Source of the DNA: Paenibacillus sp. FSL H8-0537
Lineage (GTDB): Bacteria; Bacillota; Bacilli; Paenibacillales; Paenibacillaceae
Reading direction: 5' to 3'
Assembly (NCBI RefSeq): GCF_038051995.1
Contig: NZ_CP150290.1
Span: 6,610,501-6,674,500, forward strand
DNA length: 64,000 nt
Within the stretch, counting starts at the first letter, position 1, and each line of letters starts with the position of its first letter. The notes under the pieces were generated by a model. That model saw nothing but the letters and a program-made list of their open reading frames with translations. It was not told the origin of the DNA and ran no database searches. The translations under genes were made by a program, and so were the position numbers. Positions 1-8,023 of this stretch are shown here, in pieces.

Positions 1-26
1 ATCAAATGAATGAGGTGCTTTTTGTA

Positions 27-935
27 ATGCGTGAAAATATAAAAAAGATCGCGGCGGCGCTAGCCTCCCCCGCTTATTCCAATTTGCTCCGCTGCCCGAT
101 ATGCATGGGCTCCATGCAGCTGCGGAACGGCCAAAGCCTAGTATGCGGCAGCAAGCATAGTTACGATCTTTCAAAGCGTGGCTCTGTCCATTTTTTAAGT
201 CGCCCTGTGCGGACAAAATACGAAAAAACGCTATTCGAGGCGCGGAAAAAGGTGATGGACAGCGGCTTCTTCGCTCCTGTTCTCTCCCATATTTCCGAGA
301 GAATAAACGGCTCGCGGCAGAATCGGACTGAGCCAATCAGGCTGCTGGACGCCGGATGCGGGGAAGGCTCGCATTTGTCCGCGCTTCAGCAGCAGCTCAG
401 CAGCAGTTCAGATGCTGTGGTGCTGGCGGCAGGTCTGGATATTTCCAAGGATGCGATAGCGCTTGCTTCGAAAAATAACGGCGAAGCACTCTGGTGCGTG
501 GCCGACCTGGCTCACAGCCCTTTTGCCGACCGCTCCTTTGATTTCATCGTCAATATCCTATCACCATCCAATTATGCCGAGTTCCAGCGGCTGCTTGCTG
601 ATACGGGCCATGTCATTAAGGTTTTTCCTGGACCTGATTATTTAAAGGAGCTGCGCTCCTTGCTATACAGCAGTACGAATAGCAGTCACAGCACGAGTCT
701 TACGAGGAGCTTTTACGATAACCTTGCGACTATAGAGCGTGTTAGCGAATATTTTGAAGTGCTGGGCAGCCAGCGGCTGCACTACCGCTTTCTTATGCAC
801 CAGCCGCTGATTGAGCCTTTCATTGCTATGACGCCATTGTCCTGGGGAATGAAGGAATCGCTTGTACAGCAAATAAAGCAGAGGCTCACGCTTGAAGTGA
901 CAGTCGACTTGACGGTCATCATTGGGAGGAGATAA
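27..935 (+). CDS. RlmA-like 23S rRNA (guanine-N1)-methyltransferase
   Basis: Probable SAM-dependent methyltransferase of the RlmA/TlrB family, which methylates a guanine in helix 35 of 23S rRNA. An N-terminal zinc finger is visible (Cys23, Cys26, Cys40, His44). It is followed by the glycine-rich SAM-binding motif LLDAGCGEGSHL near residue 110 and a downstream VADLAHSPF-type acidic loop. The length of about 302 residues is slightly above the usual 270-290. I chose the ATG at 27 because GAGGTG lies 9 bases upstream; an in-frame ATG at 6 exists but its upstream region is cut by the window edge. The gene runs convergently with the catalase gene. Family assignment is good; substrate position is inferred from the family. 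Confidence 0.8.
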   Translation: MRENIKKIAAALASPAYSNLLRCPICMGSMQLRNGQSLVCGSKHSYDLSKRGSVHFLSRPVRTKYEKTLFEARKKVMDSGFFAPVLSHISERINGSRQNRTEPIRLLDAGCGEGSHLSALQQQLSSSSDAVVLAAGLDISKDAIALASKNNGEALWCVADLAHSPFADRSFDFIVNILSPSNYAEFQRLLADTGHVIKVFPGPDYLKELRSLLYSSTNSSHSTSLTRSFYDNLATIERVSEYFEVLGSQRLHYRFLMHQPLIEPFIAMTPLSWGMKESLVQQIKQRLTLEVTVDLTVIIGRR

Positions 936-1094
936 ACAGCTGTTTTTTTAGCAGTTATAGCATTTCATGAATGTTGGTCCATTGAGGGCATGCAGCGGCA
1001 AGTATGGCGATTTCTGAGCCCTGATCTTCATGTTCTCGCCAATCGAGTACCATTTGCTCATTTCTCAACTGCTTGATGCAGGAGGAAAATAAAA

Positions 1095-1141
1095 GAAAAA
1101 ACAGGCGGAGTCCCATTTGCCGGGGGAGCCGCCTGTTTTTT
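1095..1141. terminator. Bidirectional intrinsic terminator between rlmA-like gene and catalase
   Basis: AAAAACAGGCGG at 1096-1107 pairs with CCGCCTGTTTTT at 1129-1140, with a short loop and A/T tracts on both sides. It can therefore stop the catalase transcript (minus) and readthrough from the methyltransferase (plus). The rest of 936-1213 shows no convincing gene. Confidence 0.75.
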
Positions 1142-1213
1142 CTGCCATTTTTCTGACGCTTCATTGTTCTATTCTATATAAAAACATCATTTCCCGCTGT
1201 AGCTTTGCTCCGC

Positions 1214-2704
1214 TTAACGCTGTGGCATATGCTTGCGAATATCAACGCCAAGCCCTTCGGACAGTCTCATCCCGAGCTCCACGTTGGCCCGGAAAAAGTT
1301 GCAAATGGCACGCAGCTGAATATCCGCATTCGTCTGTCCCAAGTCATTAACCAAATTTTTCACTAAATTGTCCTGCTGTGGACCCGAAAGGGAAAGATAG
1401 CGCTCGCCTGCCTGCGTGAAATCATCGGTTTTATCGATTTTTTGGCGGCCGGCAAAGCCGTGAACAGGCACAGTATGGTCAGCGTGACCCCGCTCGGCTT
1501 CCTGCGGACTTGTGCTTGAGCTGTTCGGCTCATAATTAACGCTGGTGGAATCGGCTTTCATCGTCATCGCTCCGTCGCGCTGGTGATTACGGGCAGGCGC
1601 ATACGGGCAGTTGACCGGAATGTGCAAATAGTTCGCGCCCAAACGGTAGCGCTGTGTATCCGGATAGGAAAATAAGCGGCCTTGCAGCAATTTATCCTCC
1701 GATGGCTCAATGCCTGGCACCAAGGCGCTCGGCGAGAACGCCGACTGTTCTACCTCAGCAAAATAATTTTCTGGGTTGCGATCCAGCGTCATCGTACCGA
1801 CTTTATGCAGCGGGTACATATCCTCTGGCCACGTCTTGGTTGGATCGAGCGGGTCAAAGGAGTAACGCTCCATATGCTCAGGTGGCAGCAATTGCACATG
1901 CAAATCCCATTTTGGGAAATCTCCTTTTTCGATGGAATCATATAAATCCCTTGTCGCATGGTTAAAATCGCGCCCCTGCATCTCCGACGCTTCCTCAGCG
2001 GTGAAATTGCGCACACCCTGCTTCGATTTCCAGTGGTATTTCACATACGTCATCTTGCCTTCGGCATTTTGCCACTTGAACGCATGCACGCCAAAGCCGT
2101 CCATTTCACGGTAGGTCGCAGGTGTGCCATCATCGGAAAACAGCCACGTCAGCATATGAGTCGATTCTGGCGACAGCGTCATAAAATCCCAATAGCGGCC
2201 GGGCTCCTGCACATTCGTCTGGGGCGACGGCTTCAGGGAATGCACCATATCAGGAAACTTCATCGCATCGCGAATGAAAAACACCGGAAGATGGTTGCCC
2301 ACAATATCCATATTCCCCTCTTGCGTATAAAATTTCACCGCAAAGCCGCGCGGATCACGCGCCGTCTCAGGAGAACCTGTTCCATGAATAACGGTGGAAA
2401 AACGGACAAATACCGGCGTCTCCACTCCCGCCTGCTGCAGAAAATGAGCTTTCGTATGAGCAGCCATGCTGTTCTCTACGCGGAATACGCCATGTGCGCC
2501 TGCGCCTCTGGCATGAACAACCCGCTCTGGAATCCGCTCACGGTCAAAATGCGCCAGCTTCTCCAGCAGATGATAGTCCTCCAGCAGCGTCGGGCCGCGC
2601 TGTCCGGCTGTACGCGAATTTTGGTTATCGGCAACAGGCGCGCCTTGATTGGTCGTCATGTAGTTCGCATTCGATTGGGGATTCGTATTGGTTGTATTGG
2701 TCAT
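1214..2704 (-). CDS. katA: Heme catalase
   Basis: Monofunctional catalase (2 H2O2 to 2 H2O + O2), cytoplasmic, 496 residues, the usual small-subunit length. The distal His64 sits in RVVHARGAGAHG, the distal Asn137 in DIVGNHLPVFFI, and the proximal heme-ligand Tyr in FSYPDTQRYRLGANY near residue 350. The N-terminal 35 residues are Asn/Thr-rich and poorly conserved in the family. The start is supported by GGAGGT 8 bases upstream. A perfect palindrome 22 bases upstream of the start (2726-2742) matches the operator in front of the Fur/PerR-type gene at 4153, so peroxide- or metal-dependent repression is likely. The exact clade (KatA, KatB or KatX) cannot be settled by eye. Confidence 0.95.
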   Translation of the reverse strand: MTNTTNTNPQSNANYMTTNQGAPVADNQNSRTAGQRGPTLLEDYHLLEKLAHFDRERIPERVVHARGAGAHGVFRVENSMAAHTKAHFLQQAGVETPVFVRFSTVIHGTGSPETARDPRGFAVKFYTQEGNMDIVGNHLPVFFIRDAMKFPDMVHSLKPSPQTNVQEPGRYWDFMTLSPESTHMLTWLFSDDGTPATYREMDGFGVHAFKWQNAEGKMTYVKYHWKSKQGVRNFTAEEASEMQGRDFNHATRDLYDSIEKGDFPKWDLHVQLLPPEHMERYSFDPLDPTKTWPEDMYPLHKVGTMTLDRNPENYFAEVEQSAFSPSALVPGIEPSEDKLLQGRLFSYPDTQRYRLGANYLHIPVNCPYAPARNHQRDGAMTMKADSTSVNYEPNSSSTSPQEAERGHADHTVPVHGFAGRQKIDKTDDFTQAGERYLSLSGPQQDNLVKNLVNDLGQTNADIQLRAICNFFRANVELGMRLSEGLGVDIRKHMPQR

Positions 2705-2725
2705 CGTTTTTACCTCCGAGTTGAA

Positions 2726-2742
2726 TTTAGACTTGGTCTAAA
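2726..2742 (-). promoter_or_regulatory. PerR/Fur-type operator upstream of catalase
   Basis: TTTAGAC-TTG-GTCTAAA is a perfect inverted repeat. Read as a 7-1-7 box (TTAGACT-T-GGTCTAA) it has the TTA...TAA ends of PerR boxes. The same TTAGACT half-site occurs in the box before the regulator gene at 4182-4196. Confidence 0.7.
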
Positions 2743-2883
2743 TATTTACCCTTATTATAGCGAGGCCAAACGATGCCTGTCATGAATATTGGATGAACGT
2801 ATGATGAAGGTTGGATGAACACGCCGCAACAAAGCAGGACTCACCATAAGACAGCCATACATTAAAACCTGACAAGAAAGCCA

Positions 2884-2925
2884 TAAAAAAAGACCACTGA
2901 AGGCCGCTAGAGCCATCAGTGGTCT
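2884..2925 (-). terminator. Terminator of the perR-regulator transcript
   Basis: Perfect 10-bp stem: AGACCACTGA at 2891-2900 pairs with TCAGTGGTCT at 2916-2925. On the minus strand it is followed by a run of seven T, right after the stop of the winged-helix gene. Confidence 0.9.
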
Positions 2926-2930
2926 TATCA

Positions 2931-3782
2931 TTAGGACGTTACAGCTTCATCCGCCAGCCGGTAGCCTGCGCCACGCACCGTCACAATATATTTCGGCGCT
3001 ACTGCGCTGTCCTTCAGCTTTTTGCGGAGCGACTTAATATGCACATCTACGACATTGCTGCCGCCGAGAAACTGACTGCCCCAGACCGAATCGAACATCG
3101 TCTCACGCGAGAGCACGGAGCCGTCGGACGTAATAAACATAAGCAGCAGATCGTATTCGGTCTTCGTCAGATCGATGCGCTGCTCACCGCGGAATACGGC
3201 CATTCTTTTCAGATCGACCGTCAAATCCTTGTAGTGGTAGCCAGATACGACGACGGGGCTTGACTGCGGCTGCTGGTCCATCATGCGGTTGATCTGGTTA
3301 ACTGCCTCCTGCGGTGCAGCCGGCCATTCTATCATAGCTGCGGCATCTGGCAGCAGATGACGGATCACGCCTGCCGGTGCGCCCGCGAGGAACAAAATCG
3401 GCACTCCTTTAAGATGCGCCGTATGCTGCAAGGCAGCCTGCAGCGCTTCTACCGCATCCGTATGTCCTTGCACATACGGCGTCGCATCATAGATCAGCAG
3501 CTCGGGCTGCAAGCTGTGCACGAACGCTTTATTCAAATCATGCAGCGTAAATAAATCAAAGCAATCTGCCGCAAGCAGCTGCAGAAGACTATGCACCCGC
3601 TGCGGGAACGGGCTGACAACCATAACCCGCTTCGTCATGGAGCAGACCGCTCCTTCCGGCAGAATGCCCTCGCCAAGCTGCTCCGTAAAATCCGGCTCAA
3701 AACTGTCCTGACGTGGCCGGGCGAGCTTTTTCCCATTTAAAGCTGTCTGTTTGTCCTGATTCGTTACGACTGGCTCGCGCAT
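2931..3782 (-). CDS. OmpR-type winged-helix regulator with degenerate receiver
   Basis: About 283 residues. The C-terminal 100 residues form a clear OmpR/PhoB DNA-binding domain (LTKTEYDLLLMF, NVVDVHIKSLRKKL, VRGAGYRL). The N-terminal half resembles a receiver domain but has lost key residues. The acidic pair after beta-1 is replaced (MVVSPFPQR), the phospho-site region reads LLIYDATP, and the conserved Lys position reads IEWPAAP. Regulation by phosphorylation is therefore doubtful. The longest reading frame starts inside the upstream gene; I chose the ATG at 3782, preceded by AGAGGGGG, which gives a 19-base overlap with the perR-like gene and implies co-transcription. No kinase gene is nearby. 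Targets are unknown. Confidence 0.8.
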   Translation of the reverse strand: MREPVVTNQDKQTALNGKKLARPRQDSFEPDFTEQLGEGILPEGAVCSMTKRVMVVSPFPQRVHSLLQLLAADCFDLFTLHDLNKAFVHSLQPELLIYDATPYVQGHTDAVEALQAALQHTAHLKGVPILFLAGAPAGVIRHLLPDAAAMIEWPAAPQEAVNQINRMMDQQPQSSPVVVSGYHYKDLTVDLKRMAVFRGEQRIDLTKTEYDLLLMFITSDGSVLSRETMFDSVWGSQFLGGSNVVDVHIKSLRKKLKDSAVAPKYIVTVRGAGYRLADEAVTS

Positions 3783-4153
3783 GACTCGCAAACCCCCTCT
3801 AACACAATATGTGAATGGTGAATAATGAATCTGGTTTCCTCCGCAACTCGGCGAGTCCACTCCTGCGGCACCTCAATCATTACTTCTTCAATACGCCCAC
3901 ATTTGCTGCACATGACATGCTGATGCTCTTCCGTACGCCCGTCGTAGCGGCTAACCGCCTCACCAAGCTTGAGCTCGCGGATAACCCCCGCATCGGTTAA
4001 ATAACGAAGCGAATTGTAAACCGTCCCGTAAGCAAAGTTGAAGCCTTTGCCCCGCAAACGCTCAATGATATCAGCGGCTGCCGGATGGTCGTGAGATTGC
4101 TGGATAACGTCCAAAATCGCCTTGCGCTGGACCGTTAAATTTAGCTTTGCCAT
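3764..4153 (-). CDS. perR: Fur-family regulator, PerR-like
   Basis: Metal-dependent repressor of the Fur/PerR family, 129 residues (PerR is usually about 145). Visible parts are an N-terminal winged helix (YGTVYNSLRYL), a structural zinc site Cys82/Cys85 and Cys122/Cys125, and regulatory-metal ligands equivalent to PerR His37, Asp85, His91 and His93 (His23, Asp71, His77, His79). The residue at the PerR Asp104 position, five after the second Cys, is Glu90; Glu there is typical of Fur rather than peroxide-sensing PerR. Neighbouring catalase and matching operator boxes support a PerR role. The own promoter carries a similar box, so autoregulation is likely. Fur or Zur is the alternative. Confidence 0.82.
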   Translation of the reverse strand: MAKLNLTVQRKAILDVIQQSHDHPAAADIIERLRGKGFNFAYGTVYNSLRYLTDAGVIRELKLGEAVSRYDGRTEEHQHVMCSKCGRIEEVMIEVPQEWTRRVAEETRFIIHHSHIVLEGVCESCASQS

Positions 4154-4181
4154 AAGGCCTTCATTCCTTCAATTTTTGATT

Positions 4182-4196
4182 TAGACTAAGTATAAT
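4182..4196 (-). promoter_or_regulatory. PerR/Fur-type operator upstream of the perR-like gene
   Basis: TTAGACT-A-AGTATAA is a 7-1-7 imperfect palindrome sharing the TTAGACT half-site with the catalase box. It ends 29 bases upstream of the start codon, a position fit for autoregulation. Confidence 0.65.
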
Positions 4197-4324
4197 TCCG
4201 TTGTCAAAATCGGTCAACCCCAACCCTATGCCCTAATGGCCCATTGCCAAAAGCAAGCCAAATCCAAATACCCAGGACTTTGTAATCATTTTGCGAAAAA
4301 TGAGGAATTGTAATATTCTGAATA

Positions 4325-4353
4325 TTTACAAATTTCAAATAATAAGATATGAT
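4325..4353 (+). promoter_or_regulatory. Strong sigma-A-like promoter
   Basis: TTTACA at 4325-4330, a 17-base spacer, then TATGAT at 4348-4353. It reads into a region with no credible gene that ends in a hairpin at 4650-4688. Confidence 0.6.
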
Positions 4354-4357
4354 GTAC

Positions 4358-4688
4358 CTATCCTAAACGAGAGGGGATAGCCCGTTGGAGTAGCGTAAGC
4401 GAAGCATGTCTCCCATTTAAGTGGAAAGGAGATTGCAAGGATCATCCGGACATGTGGGAACTCACCATAATGAGCAAGCGAGAATGCTGCACCATCATTT
4501 AATCAAGCAATACTTAACTTTGATAGTTTGGTTTTCAATAAGAGTTCATTCGGTTGTGGTAAGCGCAATAATGAATGGAAGTTGTAAATGGAAATGCGAA
4601 CTTTGGAATGGAGCGTTTAATAAATTGAATAGAAGTGAGTCTGAAAGTTAAAGGGATTCCGGTTATCATCGATAAGCGGAATCCCTTT
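4358..4688 (+). ncRNA. Candidate small RNA or orphan leader (unrecognised)
   Basis: A well-formed promoter and a strong hairpin bracket about 330 bases without a good coding frame. The 5' end can fold (CTATCC at 4358-4363 with GGATAG at 4375-4380). The only frame of note starts with GTG at 4421 and would encode 76 residues without recognisable motifs or a good Shine-Dalgarno placement. I compared it mentally with common riboswitch cores (M-box, T-box, glmS, yybP, ydaO) and found no convincing match. It could also be a remnant. Confidence 0.35.
4650..4688. terminator. Hairpin terminator between candidate RNA and cls
   Basis: AAAGGGATTCCG at 4650-4661 pairs perfectly with CGGAATCCCTTT at 4677-4688, and TTATC/GATAA extend the stem inward. 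It lies 7 bases from the cls stop codon, so it probably serves cls on the minus strand. It lacks a long T tract on either side. Confidence 0.65.
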
Positions 4689-4695
4689 ATGCTGT

Positions 4696-6141
4696 CTACA
4701 GAATCGGTGAGAGCAGCCGGCTAATCGACTCCTTGAACCGTTCAAACAGCGGACGTTTTGCAAACTCGTCTTTCTGGAGCTTGATGCTATTTTCAATATC
4801 CGCCTCGAAAATCTGCTTTAATTGTCCCGCGGTACTTTCCTCATAAATAAAAGCGTTCATCTCAAAATTCAGCTTAAAGCTGCGAATATCAATATTTGCT
4901 GTTCCCACCGAAGCAATTTTGCCATCGATGACAATCGTTTTGGCATGCAGGAAGCCTTTTTCATACAAATAGCATTCAATGCCGCCTGCCAGCAGCTCGG
5001 CAATATAAGCACGGGTCGCCCAATAAACAAAGAAATGGTCGCGTTTTTTCGGAATCATAACCTGCACCTTTACACCAGATTGGACGGCAATTTTCAGGGC
5101 GGTCATTAAGCTTTCGTCTGGCACAAAATAAGGCGTTTGCAGGCAAATCGATCGTTTCGCCGAATATATCATTTTAATATAAGCATCTTTAATTTGCTGT
5201 TCCTCGGAATCCGGGCCGCTGGCTACAACCTGCATCCCAATGCCGCCGCCTTCTTTGACCACTGGAAAATAACTGCGATTCAGCTCCACCGTACCGGAGG
5301 ACGCGAGATTCCAATCCATGAGAAACTGCGCCTGCATTTGATGCACGGCATGTCCATTCACCCGCAAATGCGTATCCCGCCACTCGCCGAAATGCTTGTC
5401 CAAGCCCAAGTATTCGTCTCCCACATTAAATCCGCCAATATAGCCGGTCATGCCGTCGATGATGGCCAGCTTGCGATGATTGCGATAGTTCAGCTTCAAA
5501 TTTACATAAGGAATACGCGAGGGGAAAAAGGCTTGCGCCTTGCCGCCCGCTTCCCGAAGCTTGTTGAAAAACGACCGTGGAAGCCCCGAGCTTCCGATGT
5601 GGTCATAGAGAAATTTGACCTTTACTCCTTGCTGCGCCTTCGCTACCAATGCTCTGAGCAGCCTGTTGCCCAGCACATCATTACGCACAATGTAATACAC
5701 CAGATGAATATGATGCTCTGCGGAAGCAATATCAGCTATTAACGCATCGAATTTCTCGTTGCCTTCGGTATAGATGCGAATGGCGTTATTTTGCGAGAAC
5801 AACGCATAGCTGCTGACCAAATTCATAAAAATCATATCCCGATACTCATTCGTCTCGGCATCATGAAAGACGGTGTGGCGATCCTGAAGCTGAAGCTTCT
5901 GCCGCTCCACGGTATCTTCAATGATGCGCTGGCTGTCTCCAAGCAGCTTGAACAGCTTGCGTTTGCGCAACTGCTGACCGAGAATCAAATATAGAATAAA
6001 ACCGAATACTGGGATGAAAGATAATACCATGATCCAAGCCCAGGTAGAGCTGACGTTGCGTCTCTCCAAGAAGACAAGGGCGAAAGCGAGCAATATATTC
6101 AGCAAAGTGAAGATGAAATAAAAGTCTTGAAACGTAGTCAT
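4696..6141 (-). CDS. cls: Cardiolipin synthase
   Basis: Phospholipase-D-superfamily cardiolipin synthase (2 phosphatidylglycerol to cardiolipin + glycerol), 481 residues, the normal length for Bacillales Cls. Two N-terminal membrane helices (about residues 5-28 and 35-55) precede two catalytic HKD motifs, HRKLAIIDG and HAKTIVIDG. The C-terminal stretch LFERFKESISRLLSPIL is typical. It acts at the inner face of the membrane. It is monocistronic, divergent from the HD hydrolase gene, with an AAAAAAAT-rich intergenic region at 6142-6288. Confidence 0.93.
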   Translation of the reverse strand: MTTFQDFYFIFTLLNILLAFALVFLERRNVSSTWAWIMVLSFIPVFGFILYLILGQQLRKRKLFKLLGDSQRIIEDTVERQKLQLQDRHTVFHDAETNEYRDMIFMNLVSSYALFSQNNAIRIYTEGNEKFDALIADIASAEHHIHLVYYIVRNDVLGNRLLRALVAKAQQGVKVKFLYDHIGSSGLPRSFFNKLREAGGKAQAFFPSRIPYVNLKLNYRNHRKLAIIDGMTGYIGGFNVGDEYLGLDKHFGEWRDTHLRVNGHAVHQMQAQFLMDWNLASSGTVELNRSYFPVVKEGGGIGMQVVASGPDSEEQQIKDAYIKMIYSAKRSICLQTPYFVPDESLMTALKIAVQSGVKVQVMIPKKRDHFFVYWATRAYIAELLAGGIECYLYEKGFLHAKTIVIDGKIASVGTANIDIRSFKLNFEMNAFIYEESTAGQLKQIFEADIENSIKLQKDEFAKRPLFERFKESISRLLSPIL

Positions 6142-6288
6142 CGCTAAAGCTCCCCTGTTATGCCATTTATAACATGCACATTTTTTTATAATTAATCAAA
6201 TCATACTCTATGGGCGGTATATGTTCAAACTTGAAAGTATGCTACAATTTTTCAAAAGAACTGCTGGAGCGGCATGGGAGGAACAACT

Positions 6289-7605
6289 ATGGACTTACGA
6301 AAGCTACGATTGGACGAACCTGCGCTGGGAACTTTCAGTGAAGAACGTGACGAGTATGAACGGGATTATGCCCGCTTGATTCAATCCCCCGCTTTTCGCA
6401 GACTACAGGGAAAATCACAGGTGTTCGGCGCTGGTTCCGGCGACTATTACCGCACGCGGCTAACGCACTCGCTTGAAGTTTCACAAATTGCCCGCGAGGT
6501 TGCACGGAGACTGGGCAAGCAATATGCCTTTTTAGCTAAAAAAGAACATCCCGGCCTGATGCTCGATCCTGCCGTCGTTGAAATTGCGGCGCTCGCCCAT
6601 GATCTTGGCCATCCGCCCTTTGGCCATAAAGGCGAAGAGGTGCTCGATCACCTGCTTCAGGAAGAGCATGGCATGACCTATGAGGGAAATGCGCAAAACT
6701 TCCGCATCCTCATGTTTCTGGAGAAGCGCGCCGGCAGCGGCAGCGGGCTTGATCTGACCGCAGCCGTGCTGCTGGCTACAAATAAATACCCCTATTCCCT
6801 GGATGAGCCTGGTCGGCTTAAAGGGCTGTACAGCTCCGAATGGGCAGATATTGAGCAGCTGCGCGATTCGTGGAAAATGCCCAAGGGCCGCTCCACGCTA
6901 GAAGCGCAGCTGATGGATTTATGCGACGATATCGCCTATTCCACGCATGATATTGAGGATGGCATCCGCGCAGGCAAAATCCAGATGAATCGCACGTTTT
7001 TTGAAGACCAGCGCCTGATCGACCATCTGGTACAGGAAATTGTCGAGGACCAGGGCAATATGGAGGTCGGCTGGCATGAGGTTGATATTCCCGCGATGGT
7101 GAAGAAGGTGCTCGCCGCATATTTAGAGCAATGGGAAGAGCTGTATGGGCTGTACGATCAGGAAACGTCGCGCACACGCAGGGAGATGAAGGCGCGCTGG
7201 GTCAGCGTTTTTGCCGGAAAGGTCGGCATTATTGACTCCTCTACACCAGGCTGGAAGAAGGTTACCTTCGTCAAGGATGGACAGCAGGATCTAGAGCTGC
7301 TCCGGACGATGGAAATTCTCAAGAAGCTGGCGTGGGTGACGCTGATTAAAGATTTCCGCGTTCAGCGTCTGCAGAAACGCAGCGAAATTATGATTCGCAG
7401 ACTATGGGAGAGCTTCCGCATTCCAGAAAATGGACGGCTCATCATTCCGCCAGACTGGATTGCCAACTATGAGCAGCACAAGCAGAATTGGACTTGGCCA
7501 CGCTTCGTCGCGGACTATATTTCCGGTATGACCGACGCTTATGCGGAGAAGGTCTACGCCGAGCTTTATGCCAGCAAATCCGGCTCGATCTATGAAATGG
7601 ACTAG
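6289..7605 (+). CDS. dGTPase-like HD-domain phosphohydrolase
   Basis: Member of the dGTP triphosphohydrolase family (dGTP to deoxyguanosine + triphosphate). The N-terminal signature FRRLQGKSQVF is followed by the HD metal motifs RLTHSLEVSQ and ALAHDLGHPPFGHKGE near residues 65-115 and the third-site region DLCDDIAYSTHDIEDG. Length is 438 residues, within the family range. I chose the ATG at 6289, preceded by GGGAGGA six bases upstream; the in-frame ATG at 6274 overlaps that ribosome binding site. Whether dGTP or another dNTP is the substrate cannot be judged from sequence alone. Confidence 0.9.
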   Translation: MDLRKLRLDEPALGTFSEERDEYERDYARLIQSPAFRRLQGKSQVFGAGSGDYYRTRLTHSLEVSQIAREVARRLGKQYAFLAKKEHPGLMLDPAVVEIAALAHDLGHPPFGHKGEEVLDHLLQEEHGMTYEGNAQNFRILMFLEKRAGSGSGLDLTAAVLLATNKYPYSLDEPGRLKGLYSSEWADIEQLRDSWKMPKGRSTLEAQLMDLCDDIAYSTHDIEDGIRAGKIQMNRTFFEDQRLIDHLVQEIVEDQGNMEVGWHEVDIPAMVKKVLAAYLEQWEELYGLYDQETSRTRREMKARWVSVFAGKVGIIDSSTPGWKKVTFVKDGQQDLELLRTMEILKKLAWVTLIKDFRVQRLQKRSEIMIRRLWESFRIPENGRLIIPPDWIANYEQHKQNWTWPRFVADYISGMTDAYAEKVYAELYASKSGSIYEMD

Positions 7606-7636
7606 CGTTAATTTAAAGCGTCGTTTTAGTGCTTTT

Positions 7637-7833
7637 GGTGAAAAGAGGCTGCGCTGCATGAAAAGGTTGGCTTCCGATCGCCATTGCCCTTGAATGTTTT
7701 TGAATAAGCCACCAAAGGTGGACATTCAAGGGCAAAAACATATGCGTACGATGCTGCTTTCCTACGGAAAGCTTTAAACGAACGCTAACGCTTCTCCAGT
7801 CCAACCTTTTCATTCCGCTCCGCCTTTTTCACC
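7637..7833. repeat. 197-bp nested palindromic element
   Basis: The ends are imperfect inverted repeats of about 33 bases (GGTGAAAAG...GAAAAGGTTGG at 7637-7670, reversed at 7801-7833). The centre holds a perfect 13-bp stem (7684-7696 with 7723-7735) capped by CCACC-AAA-GGTGG. Short reading frames inside are artefacts of the palindrome. It resembles a MITE or intergenic palindromic repeat; no target-site duplication is obvious. Confidence 0.6.
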
Positions 7834-7896
7834 GTCCTTCTAGAAAAAACATTTTAAATATACTGCTATAAGTATGGTACTTAAGTAGTTACTTAA

Positions 7897-7940
7897 ACAA
7901 AGAAAGAGATGAAGCGCGTCAGCTTCATCTCTTTCTTTGT
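7897..7940. terminator. Large perfect hairpin downstream of the HD hydrolase gene
   Basis: A 19-bp perfect stem (ACAAAGAAAGAGATGAAGC at 7897-7915 with its complement at 7922-7940) and a six-base loop. It probably terminates convergent transcription between the dGTPase-like gene and the nucleoside hydrolase gene, though it has only short T tracts. The rest of 7834-8023 holds nothing recognisable. Confidence 0.6.
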
Positions 7941-8023
7941 TCCAAAATGAATCGGAAGCCTCTGTGTAATAATAACCCGCACAGGAAGGCTTTGAAACGC
8001 CACAGTTACTAATGCTAAATTAC

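Noticed and set aside
955..1164. 69-codon minus-strand frame between the methyltransferase and catalase genes
   Set aside because: It contains the terminator hairpin, has no ribosome binding site and no recognisable motif.
4421..4651. 76-codon frame starting with GTG
   Set aside because: No proper ribosome binding site spacing and odd composition; a non-coding RNA explains promoter and hairpin better.
7613..7813. Minus-strand frame in the palindrome at 7.6-7.8 kb
   Set aside because: Runs through the inverted repeat, so the frame is a by-product of palindromic sequence.
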